From the NCBI GenBank assembly GCA_021779695.1, contig JAJYAE010000163.1, positions 1-9,504 of the forward strand: DNA of 9,504 nucleotides, in the 5' to 3' direction. This DNA comes from Acidobacteriota bacterium. GTDB taxonomy: Bacteria > Acidobacteriota > Terriglobia > Terriglobales > Acidobacteriaceae. A program made the translations under genes and the position numbers. Under the pieces are notes generated by a model, which did no database searches, was not told the origin of the DNA, and was given only the letters and a program-made list of their open reading frames with translations. Of the stretch, positions 6,137 through 9,504 are shown in pieces. Each line of letters starts with the position of its first letter. Positions within the stretch are counted from its first letter, which is position 1.

Positions 6137-7306
6137 TCACGGCGTTTGATGTGGTTGCAACCTCTGGTGGCCCAAAAGAGTCAGAGCCCGACGCACTGCA
6201 TTGTGAAATGCCGGGCGTACCTGACGGATGAGTTGACTGGAGCGATTGGGCCACGTTCGATTTGTGAGGAGCGCGACGGCGATGCCCGCATCCAGGTCAA
6301 TCCAAAGAGAGCAGCCGCTATACCCGAGATGGCCGATGGAGTGTTGAGAGAAGAAGGTTCCGGCTGATGAGTCTGCAGACGGTGTATCCCAGCCAAGCGC
6401 CCGCGAACTTCCCGAGGGTGCCTGGCGCTGCGCGAAGGTCTCGATGGATTGCTGAGTGAAGAGGGGCGGGTTTGCGGACTGTGACGAAGGGCGCGTGGAG
6501 CTGAGGATGGCGCCTGCGAACCGCAGAAGATCTGGCACGTTTGAAAAGAGCCCTGCATGGCCAGCCGCTCCATGGAGGAGCCATGCATGTTCATCCTGGA
6601 CTTCGCCCTGGATGTGACGGCGGCGAAATGTTGTGTCTTCCTCAGTCGGGGGGATTTGGTGGCGGATTTCGAGGGGGGGACAGAAACAGGTATCACGGAG
6701 GGCCAGCGGCTGGAAGATCTCCTGCTCTGCCCATCGAGCGAGGTACTCGCGCGTGAGGACTTCGAGAGCCTTTCCGAGCAGGATAAAGCCGGGATCGGAG
6801 TACTCCATCCGCGTGCCGGGGGGCGTTTCGACTGGGAGCTGCAGAAGGGCACGAAAGAGCGCGGCTGGAGAGGTTGCGGTCTGATAGAGAGGAACGTAGC
6901 CGGGAAGACCGGAGTTATGAGCGAGGAGATGGCGAAGTGTGACGCTCCGCGCGTGTTCGACGGATGGGCGCCCGACGATAAAGCCAGGGAGCAGGTCGCC
7001 GAGGGGTGTTTCGAGATCGAGTTGGCCGCGCTGATGCAGGAGCATCGCGGTTGTCGTGGTCGAGACGACCTTCGTAATGCTGGCGACGTCGAAGACAGTC
7101 TCGGGGGTGACCGGGCGTGCTCCTTCGTCATAGGTGAAGTGGCCGAGAGCATCCTGAAGGATGACGGAGCCGGAAGCAAAGACGCCAAAAGAGCAGCCTG
7201 GAAAGGCCTTGGAAGCGATTGCTTCCTGGAGAACAGAGTACGCGGGGACAAGATGCGGATTGGGAATCGTGTTGAGATCGCCGGATGCGTTTTCAGCGGA
7301 CTTCAT
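6137..7306 (-). CDS. Serine hydrolase, beta-lactamase/PBP-like family (AmiE-like?)
   Basis: This 389-residue protein belongs to the beta-lactamase-like serine hydrolases (class C beta-lactamase and esterase group). The nucleophile motif SITK is at 76-79, the second catalytic motif is YSD at 169-171 (YxN type), HLLAHNSGLPGY is at 126-137, and GHLGYSGCSLWID is at 325-337 in place of the usual HTG or KTG. There is no signal peptide, so it should act in the cytoplasm. The next gene is murQ. In Bacillus subtilis the murQ cluster includes AmiE, a serine hydrolase of this superfamily that removes peptide from N-acetylmuramic acid, so an N-acetylmuramyl-L-alanine amidase role in peptidoglycan recycling is a reasonable inference. 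A general esterase or D-aminopeptidase cannot be excluded. The ATG at 7304-7306 has GGA six bases upstream. Confidence 0.9.
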   Translation of the reverse strand: MKSAENASGDLNTIPNPHLVPAYSVLQEAIASKAFPGCSFGVFASGSVILQDALGHFTYDEGARPVTPETVFDVASITKVVSTTTTAMLLHQRGQLDLETPLGDLLPGFIVGRPSVEHARSVTLRHLLAHNSGLPGYVPLYQTATSPAALFRALLQLPVETPPGTRMEYSDPGFILLGKALEVLTREYLARWAEQEIFQPLALRDTCFCPPLEIRHQIPPTEEDTTFRRRHIQGEVQDEHAWLLHGAAGHAGLFSNVPDLLRFAGAILSSTRPSSQSANPPLFTQQSIETFAQRQAPSGSSRALGWDTPSADSSAGTFFSQHSIGHLGYSGCSLWIDLDAGIAVALLTNRTWPNRSSQLIRQVRPAFHNAVRRALTLLGHQRLQPHQTP

Positions 7307-7361
7307 GGTTTTCCAGCATGATAGTGCTATTCCCTCAGTTTTTCTCGGGCGGGTATCAAAG

Positions 7362-7392
7362 TTGATTTTTCTCCGATGAAAGAGGCTACCCT
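7362..7392 (+). promoter_or_regulatory. Weak candidate promoter for the secreted-protein gene
   Basis: TTGATT (7362-7367) and TACCCT (7387-7392) could serve as -35 and -10 elements, with a 19-base spacer that is longer than ideal. They lie in the 134-base divergent gap between the serine hydrolase and the secreted-protein gene, where a promoter must exist. I could not find a convincing minus-strand partner for the hydrolase. Confidence 0.25.
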
Positions 7393-7429
7393 GTATTCAA
7401 TTCTGCCCGTCTATGGAGATGGGTGGCGC

Positions 7430-7434
7430 AGGAG
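7430..7434 (+). promoter_or_regulatory. Shine-Dalgarno fixing the start at 7441
   Basis: AGGAG lies six bases before the ATG at 7441. The frame stays open upstream to a GTG at 7423, but that codon has no comparable site, and starting there would add six residues ahead of a normal signal peptide. The ATG at 7441 is therefore preferred. Confidence 0.75.
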
Positions 7435-7440
7435 TATTTG

Positions 7441-8286
7441 ATGCGCAATTTGAGTGGCCCATGGAGCAGTGCGGTGCCGTTGATTGTGGCGCTGTGCGGC
7501 GCGACGTGCCTGGCGCAAGGGGCGCAGGTTGCGGCAAGCGCAGGCGGGCAGGGTGCTCAACCCACTGGGACCGGAACGCAGCACGCGCGGCAGTACGTTG
7601 TTCCGGCAGGGACCAAGGTGTTGCTTCAGTTGCGAAGCTCGATTAACACGAAGAGCGCCCGGCCTGGCGATGGTGTGTATCTGGCTTCGACGTTTCCGGT
7701 GGTGGTTGGCAATCGGGTCATGATTCCCGCAGGGGTCTACGTGCAGGGTGTGGTGGATCGGGTGCAGCGTGCTGGACGGGTGAAAGGAAAGGCTCAGCTG
7801 GACATGCACTTCACGTCGATGATCTTTCCCAATGGTTCTGTGGTTGAGATTCCGGGAATGGTGAACAGCCTGCCGGGAGCCAAGCAACAATCCCTGAAGG
7901 ATGACAAGGAAGGAACGATTGAGCAGGACAGCGATAAGACGCGCGACCTGGGTAAGGTGGCCGAGGTAACGGTTCCGGCGGGAGCGACTGTCGGCGCGAT
8001 CGGGGGGATAGGGTCGGGGCATCCTATTGCGGGCGGGATTGCCGGAATGGGGGCGGGCCTGGCAACGGCCGGGCTGGTTTCCCTGTTCACGCGGGGCGCA
8101 GACGTGAATATTGAAAGCGGAACACAGGTGGAGATGGTGCTGCAGCGGCCCCTGGTTTTGGAAGAAGCCAATCTGACGAATTCGCCGGCACCTGTCCTTG
8201 CGCCGGCGGCAGACCAGCCGCAGCCGCTGGGAAAGCCGGGGAGTGGGCGAATTCTTTGCCCTCCCGGCGGGCTGGGCTGTCAATAA
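7441..8286 (+). CDS. Secreted protein with VirB10/TrbI-like and glycine-zipper segments
   Basis: The 281-residue product starts with a signal peptide (PLIVALCGATCLAQG, residues 12-26). A beta-rich segment at about 50-145 recalls the VirB10/TrbI barrel of type IV secretion proteins: VPAGTKVLLQLRSSINTKSA, GDGVYL, then NRVMIPAGVYVQGVV and a strand ending MIFPNGSVVEI. A charged loop (150-172) follows. Next comes a glycine-zipper-like hydrophobic stretch at about 181-212 (GATVGAIGGIGSGHPIAGG), of the kind seen in small surface antigens, and a further TrbI-like strand (SGTQVEMVLQRPL). The tail is Pro/Ala-rich and ends with two cysteines five residues apart. No other type IV secretion gene is present, so conjugation is not implied; an envelope protein is more likely. 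lepB starts 29 bases downstream, so the two may be co-transcribed. Function is unknown. Confidence 0.78.
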   Translation: MRNLSGPWSSAVPLIVALCGATCLAQGAQVAASAGGQGAQPTGTGTQHARQYVVPAGTKVLLQLRSSINTKSARPGDGVYLASTFPVVVGNRVMIPAGVYVQGVVDRVQRAGRVKGKAQLDMHFTSMIFPNGSVVEIPGMVNSLPGAKQQSLKDDKEGTIEQDSDKTRDLGKVAEVTVPAGATVGAIGGIGSGHPIAGGIAGMGAGLATAGLVSLFTRGADVNIESGTQVEMVLQRPLVLEEANLTNSPAPVLAPAADQPQPLGKPGSGRILCPPGGLGCQ

Positions 8287-8315
8287 CGAACGGACGCATC
8301 TAAACTGAAGAGAGC

Positions 8316-8933
8316 ATGCAGAATTTTCCCCAGGAACAGGAAACGCAAGAGACCAGCGGGAGTGAGCTGGAAAGAACAGAGAGCCAGGAGCGGAGTTCAG
8401 CTCGACCGGCCACTCCAGCAAGTCATGTTGGAGTGGGGGTCTGGCTGCGGGATATCGTGGTATCCGCGGCAATTTCCATCCTGATCATCACTTTTCTGTA
8501 TCAACCCGTTCGAGTGGAAGGCACGAGCATGTTGCCCCGGCTCGAGGATCACGATCGACTTTTTATCAATAAGTTTGTGTACCATATCGAATCGATCCAT
8601 CGAGGCGATGTGGTGGTATTTCACTATCCGCGCGATCCGCAGAAGAGCTATATCAAGCGTGTCATTGGGCTGCCTGGGGACCATGTCTGGATTGATCACG
8701 GGGTTGTGTGGCTGAACGGAAAGCCGCTGCGCGAGGCGTATGTTCCCCTGAAGTACAGGGACGAGCGTTCGATGGCGGAAATGGTGGTGCCGAACGACGC
8801 GTATTTCATGATGGGGGATCATCGATCCATTTCATCTGATAGCCGCGATTTTGGGCCCGTGGATCGGGATCTTATCTATGGCAAAGCGGTGTTTATCTAC
8901 TGGCCTGCCAAGGATGCCGGCATCGTGGAATAA
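8316..8933 (+). CDS. lepB: Signal peptidase I
   Basis: This 205-residue enzyme is the type I leader peptidase that removes signal peptides from exported proteins at the outer face of the inner membrane. A polar N-terminal region of about 40 residues is followed by one membrane segment at about 43-62 (LRDIVVSAAISILIITFLYQ). Box B has the nucleophile Ser71 in VEGTSMLPRL. Box D has the general base Lys114 in SYIKRVIGLPGD. Box E is GDHRSISSDSRDFGPV at 167-182, with His where Asn is usual. The size and single anchor resemble Gram-positive-type SipS enzymes more than the longer E. coli LepB. The ATG at 8316 has a GAAGAG-type weak site. It lies just upstream of carA and 29 bases after a secreted-protein gene. 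Confidence 0.95.
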   Translation: MQNFPQEQETQETSGSELERTESQERSSARPATPASHVGVGVWLRDIVVSAAISILIITFLYQPVRVEGTSMLPRLEDHDRLFINKFVYHIESIHRGDVVVFHYPRDPQKSYIKRVIGLPGDHVWIDHGVVWLNGKPLREAYVPLKYRDERSMAEMVVPNDAYFMMGDHRSISSDSRDFGPVDRDLIYGKAVFIYWPAKDAGIVE

Positions 8934-8934
8934 A

Positions 8935-9006
8935 CTCTCCGGAATTTTGGCTGAAAAATCCACCGGGCAAACCTGTTAGAATCGATTGAATCCACTCCCC
9001 GGAGAG
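8935..9006 (+). repeat. Inverted repeat spanning the lepB-carA gap
   Basis: CTCTCCGG (8935-8942), two bases past the lepB stop codon, is the exact reverse complement of CCGGAGAG (8999-9006). The right arm contains most of the carA Shine-Dalgarno (GGAGAGG). The arms are 56 bases apart. In a readthrough RNA from lepB they could pair and cover the carA ribosome binding site. Confidence 0.4.
8974..8982 (+). promoter_or_regulatory. Candidate extended -10 promoter of carA
   Basis: TGTTAGAAT at 8974-8982 matches an extended -10 element (TG, one base, then TAGAAT). A -35 at the proper distance is not evident; TTGGCT at 8947-8952 is 24 bases away, too far. Transcription would start near 8989, within the gap and about 20 bases before the carA start. 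Confidence 0.4.
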
Positions 9007-9009
9007 GCA

Positions 9010-9504
9010 ATGCAGGCGATTTTAGCGCTCGAAGACGGGCGCATCTTCCGCGGCCAAGGCCATGGCGCCCCTGGCGAATGTCAGGGTGAGGTTGTTTTCA
9101 ACACATCCCTAACCGGCTATCAGGAAATCGCGACGGACCCGTCCTATGCCGGACAGATCGTCGTTCTCACAAATCCCCAGATCGGCAACTACGGCACCAA
9201 TCAGGCAGACAATGAGGCTGCAAAGCCTTTCATTGAGGGCCTGATTGTGCGGGAGTTCTCTGCGATCAGCTCCAACTGGCGCTCCGAGCAGGTGACGGAC
9301 GAATATATGGAGCGCTACAAAGTTCCGGTGCTGGCGGAGATCGATACACGGGCTCTGGTGCGGCATTTGCGGACTCACGGCGTCATGCGCGGCGTGATTT
9401 CGACGGCTGAGAGCAACGCAGATGTCCTGGTCGAGCGCGCACGCAACATCCGCAAGATGGATGGGACGGATCTGGCGCGGGTGGTTTCCACCAGGTCGGT
9501 GTAC
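9010..9504 (+). CDS. carA: Carbamoyl-phosphate synthase small subunit (N-terminal part)
   Basis: CarA is the glutamine-hydrolysing subunit that supplies ammonia to CarB for carbamoyl phosphate, used in arginine and pyrimidine synthesis. The 165 codons present cover the N-terminal domain and stop before the glutaminase domain, so the catalytic Cys-His-Glu set lies outside the window. Conserved stretches are ALEDGRIFRG (6-15), GEVVFNTSLTGYQEIATDPS (27-46), IGNYGTNQAD, IDTRALVRHLR and the GTDLARVVST segment. GGAG at 9001-9004 lies five bases before the ATG at 9010. The frame is open to the window edge with no stop. The gene is cut by the edge, not broken. Confidence 0.96.
   Translation, partial: MQAILALEDGRIFRGQGHGAPGECQGEVVFNTSLTGYQEIATDPSYAGQIVVLTNPQIGNYGTNQADNEAAKPFIEGLIVREFSAISSNWRSEQVTDEYMERYKVPVLAEIDTRALVRHLRTHGVMRGVISTAESNADVLVERARNIRKMDGTDLARVVSTRSVY

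Noticed and set aside
6557..7321. Open plus-strand frame of 254 codons, and a 356-codon minus-strand frame at 6181-7251
   Set aside because: Both overlap the serine hydrolase gene, whose frame carries the SITK and YSD motifs. Neither has family features.
7441..8286. Evidence for a conjugative or type IV secretion system from the VirB10/TrbI-like segment
   Set aside because: No other VirB/Trb gene, relaxase or origin of transfer is present, and the neighbours are housekeeping genes.
7411..8472. Open minus-strand frame of 353 codons
   Set aside because: It is antisense to the signal-peptide protein and the start of lepB. The His/Arg/Pro-rich product is typical of a shadow frame.

Overview
The window looks like a stretch of ordinary chromosome from a moderately GC-rich Gram-negative bacterium. 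The best guess is the phylum Acidobacteriota, possibly Terriglobia. This rests on the style of several proteins: a DUF192 protein next to CpaB and a Flp-type secretin, an unusually long TonB-like protein with a Ser/Pro/Gly-rich linker, and a VirB10/TrbI-like secreted protein beside signal peptidase I. It is a taxonomic inference from memory, not a database result. I see no insertion sequence, phage gene, CRISPR array, tRNA or rRNA.

Left part (57-3039, all minus strand): a Flp/Tad-type pilus secretion module. cpaB and a CpaC/RcpA-type secretin overlap by four bases (GTGA) and form a tight two-gene unit. A good promoter lies upstream (3175-3206) and a strong intrinsic terminator downstream (577-607). 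Past the terminator, on the same strand, sits a small DUF192 gene. The other expected Tad parts (pilin, prepilin peptidase, CpaE, CpaF ATPase, TadB/TadC, TadE) are not in the window.

Centre (3040-5006): a gene-poor region of about 530 bases between divergent genes. It holds the cpaB promoter, several inverted repeats and a doubtful small ORF with a good Shine-Dalgarno. It leads into a 478-residue plus-strand protein with one N-terminal membrane anchor, a long low-complexity linker and a TonB-like C-terminal domain.

Right of centre (5095-7306, minus strand): a serine beta-lactamase-family hydrolase followed 58 bases later by murQ (N-acetylmuramic acid 6-phosphate etherase). The pairing points to peptidoglycan recycling, as in the Bacillus subtilis murQ-amiE neighbourhood.

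Right end (7441-9504, plus strand): a secreted protein with a VirB10/TrbI-like segment and a glycine-zipper segment, then lepB (signal peptidase I) 29 bases on, then the first 165 codons of carA (carbamoyl-phosphate synthase small subunit), which runs off the window edge.

I did not find a clearly new biological system. The points most worth a second look are the self-contained cpaB-secretin unit apart from the rest of a Tad locus, the atypical TonB-like protein and its long structured leader, and the hydrolase-murQ pair.
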